A stretch of 64,000 nucleotides of DNA from Allacma fusca (GCA_947179485.1 OX359250.1:3493661-3557660), one strand, 5' to 3'; counted from the first letter of the stretch, positions 12,825 to 27,048 are shown. A program made the numbers and translations. The notes: a model not told the origin generated them from the sequence alone.

Positions 12825-13845
12825 GTCAGGTGTAAGGGAGTTGAGCATTTTCCGTGAGGAATTTTTAGGCTACGGTTAGTGGAAACTTTTTAAGAGTTAC
12901 TGGTACAGGTTCATCTTGAGATTATGGAGCCCAAATATTAAGGTTAATCGTATTTGTGAATTATTTTAAATACCAGTGAGGTCCACCCCTACGTCAACGA
13001 ACGGCCGTAACAACAGGCCAACAAAAATCACGCCCTTAATTTTCGCTTATCGGCTTATCTGGATACAAGGTTGAGAAAATTCACTAACTGAGGAATTGGG
13101 TAGCTGCTGCCCTTTAGCAGGTGCCCCATTCTGTGGTTTAGTAAATCGTTTTTTTAAGGCTGCGTAGGGGCCATCTAGTGATTGTACTTGTCCGTACTTC
13201 CATGGACATGAATGACACAATTAAAGAAAAATTACTGCACTGATTTCACCCAAACTTTGCACACGTATTCTTCAAATCAAAATATCGGATCAGCTCGATT
13301 TTAGTTGAAATGGGTGGAGTAATGAATAGAATAATAATTGTTTATTTCCAAAGATGCTGTTGAAAGGCAGCAAAGAAATATCCGGGGTGAAGTGATGCAC
13401 TAATAACTACTCTCATTGCCATCTTGCCATTGAAAAATTTACAGACAAGGATAATTTATCAATAAGTACAAAGAATGACACAGACGTAATCTACATGTTA
13501 GCGCAAACAAAATTATTCTGAAAATCTCCACTATCAAAAATATAAAAACCAAACCTAACAAAGGCCTTTTACAAATTCTAAAAAATGTTTAAATAGTTCT
13601 GAAAAATATTTTTAAAATTTTGACGTTGCTTCTTAAATTCGGGGAAACATTTCAAAATTTCCAATAGGTGCCATAAAAATGGAAAACAATTTACGTGTTA
13701 CTTCAAGTATCACTTAGATCAAAGGTCATAAACCATAGGGGTGGGTCCAAAATCGTTGTGAAGTGCCAATTTTTATATGCTATGTCAATGATGGGTAAAA
13801 CGCTTATATGTGCTGGTAATAATTCTGACTTACAAATTCACAGAA

Positions 13846-13851
13846 TTTATT
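13846..13851 (-). terminator. Possible poly(A) signal of RanBP9
   Basis: AATAAA on the minus strand about 330 bases after the stop codon. It is the nearest canonical hexamer noticed; assignment is by position only. Confidence 0.35.
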
Positions 13852-14180
13852 AACATAACCAAACTGTTACCAGTACTCACGACAAAAGAAGTTTCTTATG
13901 TCTGTACACGTAATTATTATTGATTATTTTAGTTCGTTAAGTCTAAACCGATTGTAGAAATATTCGCAATCGACGATGTACCGCAATTAAAACTAAGTAC
14001 TTATACGATTACATACCGCACCACGTAATGATAGCAGTCACACAGTTAAGTTTAATATAAACTATACATCTTCCAGCTAATTTTGCAATACTTACACCAA
14101 AATTCAATACATCGACTCCTATTCAGTAGGTATGTAAATTAGAATAAAATTAATATTAGCTTTCTTAAAAAACAAGGCCA

Positions 14181-17100
14181 TCATTTTTTAAAGTCTGCTT
14201 GAAAACCGACATCAATGAAAGCACAAGCACCAAGCCCTGAGCGCGCTTGTTGAGATAGAAGTAGGTGTGCATGATGAAGAGCCACTTGTAGTGGTGGTGT
14301 TCTTGGGAGCTGAATAGACTGCAGAATCGCTGAATTTAAGGCAGCACATACGGGTTCTCGCTGCCTTGGGGATAATTGCCAACCAACTGGAGAATCCCAT
14401 GGATCCGCATATGCCAGTAAACTAAAAGCATTCTCTAATAATTTCTTATTATTTTCATTGAAACCGTATATCCGACGCATGGTCACGCTTAATGCTTGCA
14501 ACTCCCTCCCGACTTGTAACAACTGCTCAACGGCGCTCAAACTGGTCACTGTAATATTTACAATAGCATTATGAATTATCTGTTTTGTAGGAGCACAATT
14601 TAATACGCATGGTACATAACAACTCGAGTCAGAATCTAAGCCAAATACCTATTTTATTGAAAGCAGTGGACTCAAGATTAGAGCATTTCCCCGAAGTTCC
14701 AACCAATAAGCTATCGTTAGTGTTAGGATTCAGCAGATCGTATTGACAGTTTTCCGTTTCTGCGTGAGAAAGAACGGACGAATTCGTACAACTGTTAGAC
14801 TTTTTTAATGAAGGAGACGATGAAATGTCAACATCTAGAGATGAAAATTTTGTGTAGCTAATGGCACACAATACAGTCGTCGTATTTGGTTGTTGATGAT
14901 TAAATAGTAATGCAATGCGACTTACCCATGTTTTCATCACCAACATTGCTTCCATTCAGAAAACCGTTTGTGTAAGTTATTTCCATATCATCGCAACTTA
15001 TCATTTTAGGAGATGATTTTTCGAAATTGAACACCTTTACTGCGTTGCCGTTGCAGATATTATTTTCATGAACTTCTGTAATATTTATTGGTTTACACTT
15101 GCGATTCATGGACTGCCCGACCAACTCAACAAAATGGCGACAACGTAGAGCGAAAAGTAAATCAGGATTTGATTCGAGTAAATTTGGATATAAATCTTTT
15201 GTCTCCCTTTCAGCTTCAGGTATATTCCCATCCAGTACCAAGCGCTGTATTTCTACAACAACAATAAACAGTTACACACTCACTATAATAGTAGGTTTAC
15301 TCCAATCGAGTTGCCTCTGCAAAAGAGATAACAGCTAAATTCAGTGCACTGAAATGACACGAAATCATGCAAGGGTGAGTGTAAATCTTCCTAACTTTGT
15401 CGATTTTGCATAGAAACCAAATCTTCTGCAACCGCTTGCCCACACGTTTTGGCAAAAGCTTCCGCTGTTGAGCAATATCCATGGTGCACTAAATAGGACA
15501 TCACCATTCTGCGCAAAAATAAATAAATTATAGCACATTATTTTATACCTCCTAAATCACTGCCTGCGTGCCACATCCACAGATTTAAGAAATGTTTTTA
15601 GTCCTATGAATAAACCAAATCGGTACAAGACCAGTTTACTACCTATGTATCACTTGGTGCATACAGCTTTGGTTTGTAGATTACGAAAATGAAACAATTT
15701 TGATTCCGCATGAAAATTGAGAGAAGTGAACAAAGAGTTTTACTGTCTCGGAATTTCAAGAATCGCATAAAAATCTTGTTGCAGAAAAATCAGCTGTTTC
15801 CAGCCCCTACCCTGAAAAACAAGATTTTTGAATAACTCCTGTGAACCCTTGAAACGAATTAGGTACTCAAAGTCGATTTCATGCCAGACTGCATTTACCC
15901 AAATTTGTAAACTCGTTGATCACTAGTTGTAATAATTCGCATTTTCTTTAAATTTTTGAAAGATGTATGACTACAGCTACTCTTTAAAATTCGTGCAAAT
16001 AAACCACTTCACAGCATAAAAACAGCACTCTTGATTTTCATGAAAAATTGCACTGGATTTTAAAATCTTGAAATTTTTACTAAATTTTGTTTACATAAAT
16101 GTATATAGGACTGAAAGTGACAAAAGTCTGTGATAATTGATACAATGTCAATAACGGTCGGGAATTAATTCAAAAAAGGGTCGAGTAAACGCATAGAAAA
16201 ATTGATGTTTCCGCAACCGGAATGTTCAAAAAATGAGATCTCCTGACGCCCGTCGTTCAAACGATCTTTACAAATAGCATGGGCTATAAAACCAAATTAT
16301 CATTACTTGGTTTTAACTTTTGCATACTTTTAAAAAGTATTTTCCTTATTTTTTAAACCTATTTTTTTACTATACCTTAATTGGAAACCAATTATTGTAG
16401 CTAATAAAGTTTCACGTAAACCAAGATATGACCCAAACCAGATATGCGTGAGCATACATTTATAAAAGTTGATACACATTTAAATTATGGAACATGCTAC
16501 GTGGTGCCAGAAAGCTTTTCCTCATATTAGCTCATTATAGACGGAACAACTGTAAGTATATACAGCTCCTGTTTTCTAGCAAATTTTCTTCCAGATTTAA
16601 CAAAATTTGTTGCATACACCTAGGCCAAAACTGTGGATAGAACGGTCAAGGAAGTGAAACAAATCAGTATTTTTCGGAAAAAGTTTAATTCTCAAAGTTC
16701 TTAATTTTTTACTCAGTTTGTTTATTTTGTGGAAAATATTATAAAATGTTCGTTTGTAGAAAACGTGAATCTTTCAATGAGCAATTAAACAGTAAATCCA
16801 ACAAAAACAAAATTGGCTTTTAGGCAGAATGAAGAATACTGCAATTGGATGTGCTTCAATGCAGAACCGCATCAAATCCCACCCGTTTACGTACCTACAG
16901 ATAGACCCTTTCATTTCCGAGGTCTGTCCGACCAAAATAATAGCGCGCGATTACGGTCAAATAATTAAGTAAACGCAAACAAGCAAAAGTAAATTCTTGT
17001 TGCGTGTATGTATAGGCTGGACTTTTGAAACAAAACCGCCCATCACCCTACTTCGTGGCTACACTTCGTACAGTTTATTGTCTTAATCCTACTTATTTAA

Positions 17101-20083
17101 TTCCAGGAAATCCTATCATTCATAATAATAAATAATCTTACAGTTCGCGAGTAAGTATCAGGAAGTAAATGAAACACCGTTGGCAAAGTTTAAGTTCAAG
17201 ATCAAAAAAGAGAACAAAAATTAATTTTCAGAACGGGAAATGCATTATCGTGTACTTTAATTAATGGTATGCTTATTTTCAACTATAGACTTCTGTGAAG
17301 GTGTTCATGTCATTACGGAGAGACAAAACAAGACATTATGCTGTTCAGATAATCAGCATCGCATAGCCCCTGTTCGAACATTACTGGTCGGTAATGAAAT
17401 AATTAATTACGCAATAACTACAATTGAATTATTTAGCACTAATTCATGTTCAATAAAATAAGTTGAAGCGTTTTGTACTTCCTATCAATCTACTCGAAGC
17501 TCATACTATTTTTTGCAACATACACAAAAGATAAACTTGGTTTTTAGTCTGCCTGGTGGAACTTTAGTACTAAGTCTACTGACAGTGAGTCCAAAATGGA
17601 AATAAACCAGTTTACAAGTTTCGAAATTTCAGAGACCGCAATGATGGAAGACAAGTACTGGGAATTTCAACAATGTGTTATATTTATAAATATACTGTTA
17701 TTTCCCCGTTTACTTCATCCATGAATGCTCCTTATAGGTACATCTAAATTACAAAGGTATATTTTGTGAGTAACTATTAAAAACTTATTAATAATATATA
17801 TCGAGAATTAATGAGTGCACATGAATGCAACCATACCATAATTTGACTGTAAGAGGATATGTTCCGTGCACTGTGCAGGTGTTAAATGTGTTATGGTGTT
17901 GGTGTCGTATATTCACAATATTTAGTAAACGGAGTGAGTGGCACTTCTGGCAGAATAGTGTCAGTATTTTTTCGAGACCCATTAGATATCCCCAGAAGGA
18001 AAAGTAATGGATTGAAAATTCAAACATAGATCAAACTCGTATTCGATTCTGTTTGAACAGGCACAAATGAAACCCCACACGAATTACATTACTTCAATGC
18101 CAGTGTTTTGATTTTTAAATACGCCCAGACCGTTTCTGTGAAATGGCAACATTGGAAATTCCTCCTTTTTCTTACTTTCTTCGCACTTTCAATCTTGAAA
18201 CTGAATTTCCCTAACCGAGCTCCCTGTTTACCAACTATGGTCACAATTCTAAACCAAGGAACAACCCCGATAGCTCCTTGATAAGCCCAAAAACTTACTA
18301 CAATTTTTCGTAGTTCCGACTGTTGTTTCGCTGGAACTGCAGATTTTCCAATAAGCACTTCTACTATCTTCAAGAAAAATTCTTAATACTACGGCGCTGA
18401 TTAATTTTTTTCCATGAAAAAAGTTCAAAATCCTTATTACACTCAAAAAATTTAGAAAAGAATTTGCTTGAAACTAGGAGATCATATTCTTTGCATGAAT
18501 GTCCCTTACATAGGCTCGGGGGAGTCAAGACCATGCAACATGGTGAACAGCAGGAGCACGCAACCGTTCGTTCTTCGAGACTACTTATTTCCGTAACCAA
18601 AATTTTTTAGATTCGTAATCCATTAATCAAATTTACCCTTTGCACCAAGTTTCATATAAAACAGAATATAGATGGTAAACTGGACATGCCACCAAATCAT
18701 TCACAAATTCATAGCAAGACTTGCAACGAAAGTTTACTTGTTCATGATTCCTTCCCAGTTCCTGTAAGTATCGGGAATTGGATATCTTTGTATCGTGATT
18801 CTGGTTCTCACTTTTAACTCCTTAATCATATCTTCGATGTCGAATTTAAATGGATGCTGACCAAAATTTGCTTCTACAACTTCTCCCGGAGTTTGCAAAC
18901 CAACCGTGGGGTACAAGCTAGGCTGTAAACAGAATTTCTATTAACAGTTACGAAATACAACTGTACAGCGAATCTCGATAAAACGGACACTGGGAATTTT
19001 CCATACGCTACACAAATCATCCGTTGTATACACTATCCTTAAGCTTGTGTATACAGTGCTTGGTTTATTCTAAACAGTTCGTTAAATGCAAATATTCTTC
19101 CAGAATTGAACTCACAGGTAGGTTCCGTGAAAGCTATAAAAATTATCCGTTGTATACACTATCCTTAAGCTTGTGTATACAGGGCCTGGTTTATTCTAAA
19201 CAGTCCGTTATATGCAAATATTCTCCCAGAATTCAACTCACAGGTAGGTCAGTGAAAGCGATGCCCAGGTGATGACCATTTTTGGTGTAAAAACATGTGT
19301 TATCGAGAAGGTTGACCCCGCAGCCAATAATGTCATCTGTGGTAAAGGTTGGTCCGTAAGGTTGACCAGTGCCCGAGGAACAAAAACTATGACCATCATC
19401 TCCATGGTAGCCATATGAATGTTTATCCCAACCTGGAAGCCTATTCATATTCACTCCAGACGCAGACAGGCCGATGCCCATGTACCTGTCCATTCAAATA
19501 CAATATATTTCATAAACAACTCGAACATAACCCAGCATCACACCATTCCAGAAACGACTAGTTTCATACCCATCCCGTCCTTTTGAGATGATCTTAACTT
19601 CGAAGTAATAGAGTCCACACGCAGCAGGGATGGAGTGCGTCGCACGGACACTTGCTGCATCCTTGTGGCCTTTCCCGTGACCTAAGATTGACAAAACTCA
19701 TTCGTAAACAAAACAAATAGATGTGACTTCCCCATCCACCAACTTACCCACCTCAATTAGACCTCGAAGTATTGGCAGTATTGCCAACCCCATAAGTAAC
19801 TCCATGTCATCTCAGACACAAAGAGACCAAAGTCCGAAGGGAAGACACACATATATACATATATATATATGAACTAGAGTTGAGTAGAGTATTTATAAAT
19901 AAGCAAGTCGTTGATACCCTTACCTTTGTAATGCACTTTCAGATTGTTTTGCGATAGTCCAATAAAATTGAATTTATCTTTGGGGCTCCATGATCGGGGT
20001 AGCGGAGTTTCGGACTCATTGACCAAAGGGTAAAGCTCTTTAATTTTGTCTATACTGTGATCCGTACCTTTGGGTACACTCAT
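14181..20083 (-). CDS. RANBP9: RanBP9/RanBPM, CTLH (GID) complex scaffold
   Basis: Scaffold subunit of the CTLH/GID ubiquitin-ligase complex. Coding exons (- strand): 20083-19924, 19681-19570, 19485-19242, 18922-18738, 15508-15396, 15252-14926, 14834-14649, 14548-14181. All phases join, giving 564 aa. Residues ~15-172 are the SPRY domain ([60 protein letters not shown]), followed by [19 protein letters not shown]. LisH is at ~234-254 ([20 protein letters not shown]) and CTLH from ~272 ([20 protein letters not shown]). Then come a Ser/Asn-rich linker and the CRA domain at ~443-555 ([33 protein letters not shown]). The start is the ATG at 20083; another in-frame ATG lies at 20098 (MAVRKM), but a plausible acceptor (CTTCATGGCAG) falls between them. 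The long Pro/Gln N-terminus of vertebrate RanBP9 is absent, more like RanBP10. Confidence 0.96.
15509..18737 (-). other. RanBP9 intron between SPRY-tail and LisH exons
   Basis: A 3.2 kb intron, with donor AA|GTAAAC at 18737 and acceptor GCGCAG at 15509-15510. I see no conserved coding exon in it; scattered open frames have no domain signature. Confidence 0.7.
19021..19260. repeat. Tandem duplication (126-bp period) spanning a RanBP9 exon end and 5' splice site
   Basis: Copy 1 starts at 19021 and copy 2 at 19147, each beginning CCGTTGTATACACTATCC and running to GTGAAAGC (19135 / 19259), with only a few substitutions and small indels. Copy 2 contains the last ~18 bases of SPRY exon 3 and its donor (GT at 19241-19240, minus strand). 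Copy 1 carries the matching pseudo-donor at 19115-19114. Each copy also contains an inverted repeat TGTATACAC...GTGTATACA that can form a hairpin. Confidence 0.93.
19850..19872. repeat. (AT)n-rich microsatellite in RanBP9 intron 1
   Basis: A run of alternating A/T with one C interruption (ATATATACATATATATATATG), between the first two coding exons. Confidence 0.75.
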
Positions 20084-23000
20084 TTTACGAACTGCCATGA
20101 AGAAATTGTGAGTTTTTTTCCTACGTATGTGTAAGTAATCCTTCACATGAGAAATAATGACGAGAGTCAAATACAGAGAACGTACGTAATGTACAGCGTG
20201 ACCATTCAGAAACTACACTTGGAGTCGATGGGCCTTCCTGAGCAATGATTTCTCTCCCGTGACTCGTATGAGACTGACAAAATATCACTACACACACAAT
20301 ACGAACCAAGTCAATGAATTTGACTTTGTCTCTACAAAGCAAACTTATCCACATTCAGTCCTTTCAGTACTTTCAGTAGCTCGTCATCTGTCTGCACTAT
20401 CTCTGTAACTCTACACACTTCATGTACAAATGTACACTTCATCATGTACACACACTACTGCATATGACCCAATCTATGTCCTCTACTATCTACTTCTACT
20501 ACTCTCTTCTGTCTCTATATATATAATTATAGTGTCCCAGGCCCCAGCACAGCATATATAGCCCAGCACTACCACATCCATACTTCCATCTCATACCTTC
20601 AAATAGGCTTAACACCAGCCATCCCACGAGCCCGCAGACACCAACACCAAAAACTGACGACACTCTTTCAATACAGTCCAAGGCTCGTCTTGTTTTCAAA
20701 CTATCCCACAAGATGACTCTCCTCAATCCCTGCAAACAAAACTATTGAACTTCATCTCAAAAGAACAGATCAGGCTTCCTTCCCTTCGTACGTGATCGGA
20801 CAGGAAGGAGGGGTCTCTCAGGAGAAAGCTACATACTTATCTCCTCACTTTGCCCTCATTTTGGATTTCTGTCTTGAATTGGTACATTGGTTAAATTCTC
20901 GCATCTGAAATTATTTGGTCTCTGTCGGGCGTAGATTTGGAAAATCCATAGGTCATAGGTCACCTGTGTAATGTATATAGCACTATGGGGCGGAGACGCT
21001 TATGTACGTATACACTCCTGCTATGTATTCCTTTGACTCGATAGTGATTACTACAGGAGTAGCCTCGAAACCCGGGATTTTTAAAGAAGGGACTTTACAC
21101 TATGAATGCAAAAAACTGGGAAGCCTATTGTCAGCAATTAAAAATGATATTAACTTAAAAATTATTGGTTTCATATGTATATGAGATCCGGGAAAAATTG
21201 TAGCTTTATATGTTTTCATATTTTATAAATTGTCAAAATGGAAGTCGGTGGTGTTCACAGTCTCCTTCGTTTCCGCTTCTTCGTTAAGAATTCTAAGAAT
21301 AAGTGGAACATGCAAAATTTTTCCAGTTTTACTTTGAGCACTGTTTGGACGCAAATAATAATAATTATTACTCTTTTTGGGTCTAATTTCAGAAAAATTC
21401 TTTTGGAACCGTCTTTTGAAAGTGCAATGGCGTTTTGGAAGTTCTGGTTTTATGATGCTAGAGGTCACATCATGGATTGTGCGCATGGGCATATTCACCC
21501 TGCTCTTTTCTTTTTGTAAAACCCCAGCAACCTAAAAAAATGGCTTACACAGTCGTGAAAAAGACATTGATAGATGTTCAAATGCCCTACATTTTTTAAA
21601 AAATATCAACATTTGTAGTTCCCAAAGGAAGTAAACTCTGCAGAAAATGGAACCCCAACCCTTGTAGTGTATGTATATGTGACGCAAGTTATATATGAAT
21701 TGTTTCAAAATAGTGGTTTGATAGCAGAACATGTATATTTTGTGATTTATTTGATTTCCCTCTGCTGACGCAATTTTGTCTCGGCCTGAGGAAATACAAT
21801 TTTGACAATTTACAAAAATAGAATTTTTCCTATATGCACCAAATTGTGAAATGGGAGCATTCAAAAATATCATCTCTTTACATTTTCCTTACTTCCGCTC
21901 ATGTGGTAAATTCCATTGGCTGGATATTACTTAGTATTACTGTTTTTTTGTCAATTTTCAATTCCTTCAAAACATTTTTAAGAATTTACCCACTAGAAGT
22001 TATCTTTCCCTGGAGCATTATTCCGTAAATATCCTTTGAATCTCTTTTGTAGCAAATTTTATGGGCTTTTACCAATGAGCCATGACAGATGTCCCCAGGT
22101 TGAGAATTTTGACAGAAAGGAGGATTTAAGGATGAAGGTTATAGCATCCATACAACTGTTTTCAAAACTTTTGCTTTCATGGGAATTACACAGGGAATCA
22201 TTATAAATTTATTCCATTACCTATGTCAAATAATATCGTCATAGGATTCAAAAATGTGAAGCATCTTGTGATTTTATTCGAACAGGTGAGATTAATATAA
22301 ATAAATTCGTATTATTATAATCCTGTCTCACGATTTTGGTTCATGTGGCCACAGTATTTTTTCTACCAAGGTTTGGTGCCCATAACTCTTGACGTGTGTC
22401 AATCAAACAAATTTTGGAAATTCAGGGGAAAAATCTCCTGTACGTGGGCTACTGTGGAAGACAACTATTTTGTTACACCCAGTAGCTTGTAACTTTTAAC
22501 TTCACGGATTGTTTCAAAGAAGGAACTTTAAATGAAATCTTGGAAGAGTCAAAGAATTCCAAACGTCCATGCTCATTTCTTAATACTGTAGAACTGGAAG
22601 ACGCTTTAAAAATACTTGATTCCCTGTAAACTTCAAATAAGAAATTACAATATGTAGCTTCAGATTTCAAATACTCGGGTTGATTTTCTCATTATTATGC
22701 AGTATGTGTAGTAATTTCCAGTCATTCTTGTCACATCCTTCAGCAATACACACATTTGACAATAGCCACATTATTTGGAAATATCTCCTTGTTGAAGACA
22801 AATGGAACAATTTGTTAGTCTTCACGAACTTCTATCTATCATCCACTCCGGTGACTTAAATTCTATTATATACTATTGTGCTTTTAGGGTTCTTAAAAAA
22901 CAAATGTTGGCAAATACTATGGATTGTGGATTGTACTTACATACAGTGGTCAATGTAAATTTCATCTTTTGAATTTCTTCAAGAAAACATTATTTACAAC

Positions 23001-24304
23001 TTACAACACAGAAAACTTTTATCCTTTTAGGCTTCCCTTCCTTTAGTGACAGTGTTATTTTAGGATTTTCAATCCATAATTTAATTATTATGTTATTTTC
23101 CTACCACACTTCAAGCAACAAATTTTCAATAACAAATCCTACGTTATCTGGAAAGTAAATAACAGAGTCCAGAGCTTCTCGAGCCTTTCCCTCCAGAACT
23201 TCATTAAGATATTCCTTTAGATGACGTGGAAAATAATTTGACAAGCGTTATTTATTTAGGGACGGCTAACCTGACAAACATATCTTTCTGAATATTAATC
23301 CAAACACTTACTTATTATATGATTTTACAGTACAGTAATAGTGTACGTCGAATTAGCAAGTCAATGTGTAAGTAAAATTTAAACCGTCGCAGTTGCATTT
23401 GGACCACGACACAAATGGATATGCTGATAATGAGCATTTTATCATGTCCGAGCACAAAGCATATAAAGTGACTACACAATATGTACAGAACATAATCCTT
23501 GTGAATAAGCATCTTAGTCAATCTAGCGGAATGACTACCTGGACTGCTTTCTTGAATTTTACTCTGATACTCTTTACTAAATGTTTACATGCAACTAAAT
23601 TTCCAAGTACTTTTTACTACTGAAACTCTTTGTAGCACAATTACTTGTAATTACATCTGTTGGAACATCAATTTCAATTAACAGGTAATTGTAAGTATTT
23701 TATCTGTTTTTTGCAAAATTACAATTAAAGTGGACCAAAATGCACCTACGCTACCATAGCAATTAATTGTCTTGTGTAAAATATCTTGTTCCGAAAATAC
23801 GAACTACAGAATACAAAAAGACATATTTAATACTGAATTCTATATTTCAATTTTGGATAGCTCCAGTTTCGTGTTATGCGATAATGAAAGTTTGAATTCT
23901 TTGAGAGAGGAAAAAGCGTTAGTTCCCGTAAAATTACAAAATTGAAGGATCATGTAATAGGGATCATGGGATGCCAGCGGTGTGGTCTGATCCACAATTT
24001 ATGAAACTTGTCTGGTCCAGAGGTTCGAACCAGACCAGACCAAAGACTATTATCCAGAAAAAGTTTGGTTTCAGTAAACAACGACGTTATATTCAGTTTC
24101 AATATTTTATCACAAAAAGGAAATTTTTAACAGGTCTCCCCGCACGTTTTATCATTTTCCATGTTAAAACCCTTTGAAATTCTCAATTTATAATGATTTT
24201 GTTCCCGTGTGATCAGGCTATGTCAGGGGTAACGAGCGCACCCCTACGACAAAGCCTGTGATGCACCAGAAACGAATTTTACTTTTATATACTATACCTA
24301 CTTG

Positions 24305-24385
24305 TCGAAATGGAACAACAATCCGACATCTTGTGATAGATGTCACCCCGTTTAACCCTATGTTTAAGCAATTATCTTTCAGTGG
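24305..24385. repeat. Dispersed repeat fragment (copy 1 of 2)
   Basis: CAATCCGACATCTTGT followed by ATGTCACCCCGTTTA closely matches CAATCCGACGTATTGT and ATGTCGCCCAGTTTA at about 40988-41030. The similarity continues weakly downstream. This indicates an interspersed family of unknown type. Confidence 0.5.
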
Positions 24386-26149
24386 TAGTAATTATTTTAT
24401 TATAATTTCTTATAACTCTCGGATTTTCTGTCCCGAAAACATATATTGTTTTATTTCGTTCGGAACCAGTGCTGTCAGATGTCCAGGGTTGACCCAGACT
24501 GTTCCGGACTCGACACGTTTGTCCCGAAGCAAGGAAAAGAGCATTCATTCACACTAGCTCTTTGGGTAATGCATATACAAAATTCCAGGACAGGCTTTTG
24601 AATACTTTGAGACTCATTTTCCCAAAACAGTGTATGTTCCATTTTTTTTTAAATAAATACCGGAGTGGATTGTAAAGTTAGTTCTTTCTTGAATGATCTT
24701 CGGTAATCACTTCATTGTATTTAAATGTTAATGGAGACATGCTTGGACTACTTCTCGCTGCAGGCAATCAAGAGCTATATTATTGCAGCTAAAATTGTAA
24801 TAAAAAGGCTGCACAAGTACACAGCAAGACTATCTGTATCTTCCACGTAATGTCAGGCTTGCTTAATTCCCTGAAAGATCAGAAGGATCGTTTTACCTCC
24901 TAATCAGGAAATTATATTTTTAATTTTGAAGTTTCTGCAAAAGTCAATTGAGTTCCAAAAGACTCATTTTGTCATAGACAGGAGAATTCTCTCCAGAATG
25001 ATACTTTTATCACCATATACGACTGAATTTGATGCAAGTTTCTCACATTTCCCAATATAGAAACTGCGCTGCAAATTAATGATTCAATTCAATCAAGATT
25101 TTTGTAATCTACGATCCAATTATATAAATGCTGCTGTGGAAGATGAACTGAACAAGTGTTCTGTATTTTCCTTCAAAATACAGATGCTGGAACTTCTTCA
25201 TTTGTCCTTTCGAATCATGTCAGTGGACAGAGTTTTTACTCTCCTAAAATATTGTTTTCGACCTACACGTAATTCTTAGTTTTATCAAAGATGAATTGCA
25301 AGATACACTACATTTTGAAATCACACAATTTTTGGAATATATACATATCCAAGGCCGAAAATAAAGTAAATACTTTTAATTAAGACAAATCGCCTGCGAA
25401 GTACTGCGGTAATGCTGGACTGTGAAATTGTGGGTTAAAATTGTGATATGAATAATAATCCAATAAAACTCCAATAAAAGTGGATTATTTCCGGTAATAA
25501 AGATGATAATATTAAAGCCATATTTTTCCCTTGATGTTGAGAGCTTTTCAACATAAAATTTGTCCATTTTAAAGCTTGAAATAAAATGTCCGGGGTTTCC
25601 TGGATTTCCAAATATGGTAGGACTGTTCGGAACACAAGAACAGAACAAAAGTATAGAGCTAAATGTGAACCATGTTACAGTCCTAGGAATTACATGAGAG
25701 ACAGGTACTGCACAGTGCATACGGACAGTTTACAAGAACAAGGTCAATGTTTTATTTGGAAATAAGTTGTGAATGGCAGCCTCCCTTCCGAGATCACATC
25801 TGTAGATTTGGGACTCTGTGAGTGAAGACGAGTAAGAAAACTACGCATAATACGTAAGTAAGTAAATGGCAAATGGATCTCCGTCTCACCGTCTCCGTCT
25901 CTCCAACCCCATAACACACTCAAAACATGAATGAATTCCTATCATTGAAGTATTTAACCGCGGAAGTTCAAGTTGAACTTAAAAATACGAACTAAGTAAG
26001 TACTACTTAATATGTAAGTATGTACATAAGTACTTACAGTGGGGCTGGAGCACTTGGGCAATCGTCCAAGTTTCATTGCGAAACTTCGAATTTACAGTTT
26101 GGACCTAAAATAAATGTACACACTTGAATTTATTGTTCCTTGAGTGCGG

Positions 26150-26324
26150 GTGCTCTGGTGATTTGCTCTACTCTCAAATTCAACCATTGAACAAACTCTG
26201 GAGTGAATTTAATTACTAGTTCTTTGTCATTTAGTGTTGAGTGAGTGTCCGGGGGATTTTATTCGAGTGAGGAACAGGTCACGTCCCCAACAATTAATTC
26301 CCAACAAAATCAAAATCCAACAAG
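26150..26324 (+). other. Possible untranslated first exon upstream of the ABHD gene
   Basis: The segment ends in CAACAAG|GTAATA, a reasonable donor, and has the A/C-rich character of a leader, but no coding frame. It lies 5.7 kb upstream of the ABHD coding start on the same strand. Weak evidence: it could equally belong to nothing. Confidence 0.2.
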
Positions 26325-27048
26325 GTAATATTAAATATGAGGATTAATTAGGACAAGTCTTCCCGAGTCCAGGAGGAAACATTACAATAATATTCGACTA
26401 GCATATTAGATTTTTCAGCCAAATTGGTGTACTTGGTTGGGGATGTTGGGTCATCATTTCAGGATCACGAGGAATTATTTTCTCTGTTAGGGTATACTTT
26501 CGGTTCTGTATGAGAGGTCAAAGGTCGTGGTCATGGATGACGATAGTTGAAGTAGTAGCCACTCTACAGTTGGAAACTTTCTAAGTGATTAGATCCGTCC
26601 TAAAAACAGACCCGAAAAAGAACTGGTGTAATTAGTATTTTCCGCTCTCGAACCAAACCTCATCACTTGTAGGAGGATTTCGAAGGGATGTACTCAGCCC
26701 AAACAGTGTCAATTAGTAATAAATGGACGGTGTGAGTGATTTTGTTAATTTTCTCATCTTACCTAACCAAAGATAAGGAAATCAAACCCTATCATTTGCA
26801 ACAATTCCAATTGTGTCCAACCAGGGTTGGACGCAATTGAAAATGCAATTCGATGTCAGCCTGCCCCCTGAAAATACCCAAAAAGCCTTGTGCGGAATAT
26901 GTTGCTGATTTTGTGCAGAATATGTATGTACGAGTGTATATTATACCCTTTTTCTTCCCTCCCTAGTACAATTCAGAGACAACGACGCAAAATTTGTGAA
27001 TCATCTCCCGTTGCCAAGGAAATTCTTTACCAGATTCTTCAAGATTTG

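Larger units (their letters stand above)
10050..14177. other. Intergenic gap between cabut and RanBP9
   Basis: No gene is recognised. It contains a repeat fragment at ~10270-10560, another at ~11250-11340 and a complete hAT-like MITE at 12208-12824 inserted into an older dispersed repeat (~12110-12900). The rest is unremarkable A+T-rich DNA. The flanking genes converge here tail-to-tail. Confidence 0.6.

Noticed and set aside
19024-19272. Open frame with internally repeated peptide
   Set aside because: The peptide repeat is simply the 126-bp DNA duplication, antisense to the RanBP9 exon/intron junction.
24000-24050. Possible tRNA (GGTTCGAACC B-box-like word)
   Set aside because: The surrounding bases form only a GTCTGGT/ACCAGAC hairpin. 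No A box, acceptor stem or anticodon arm can be drawn.
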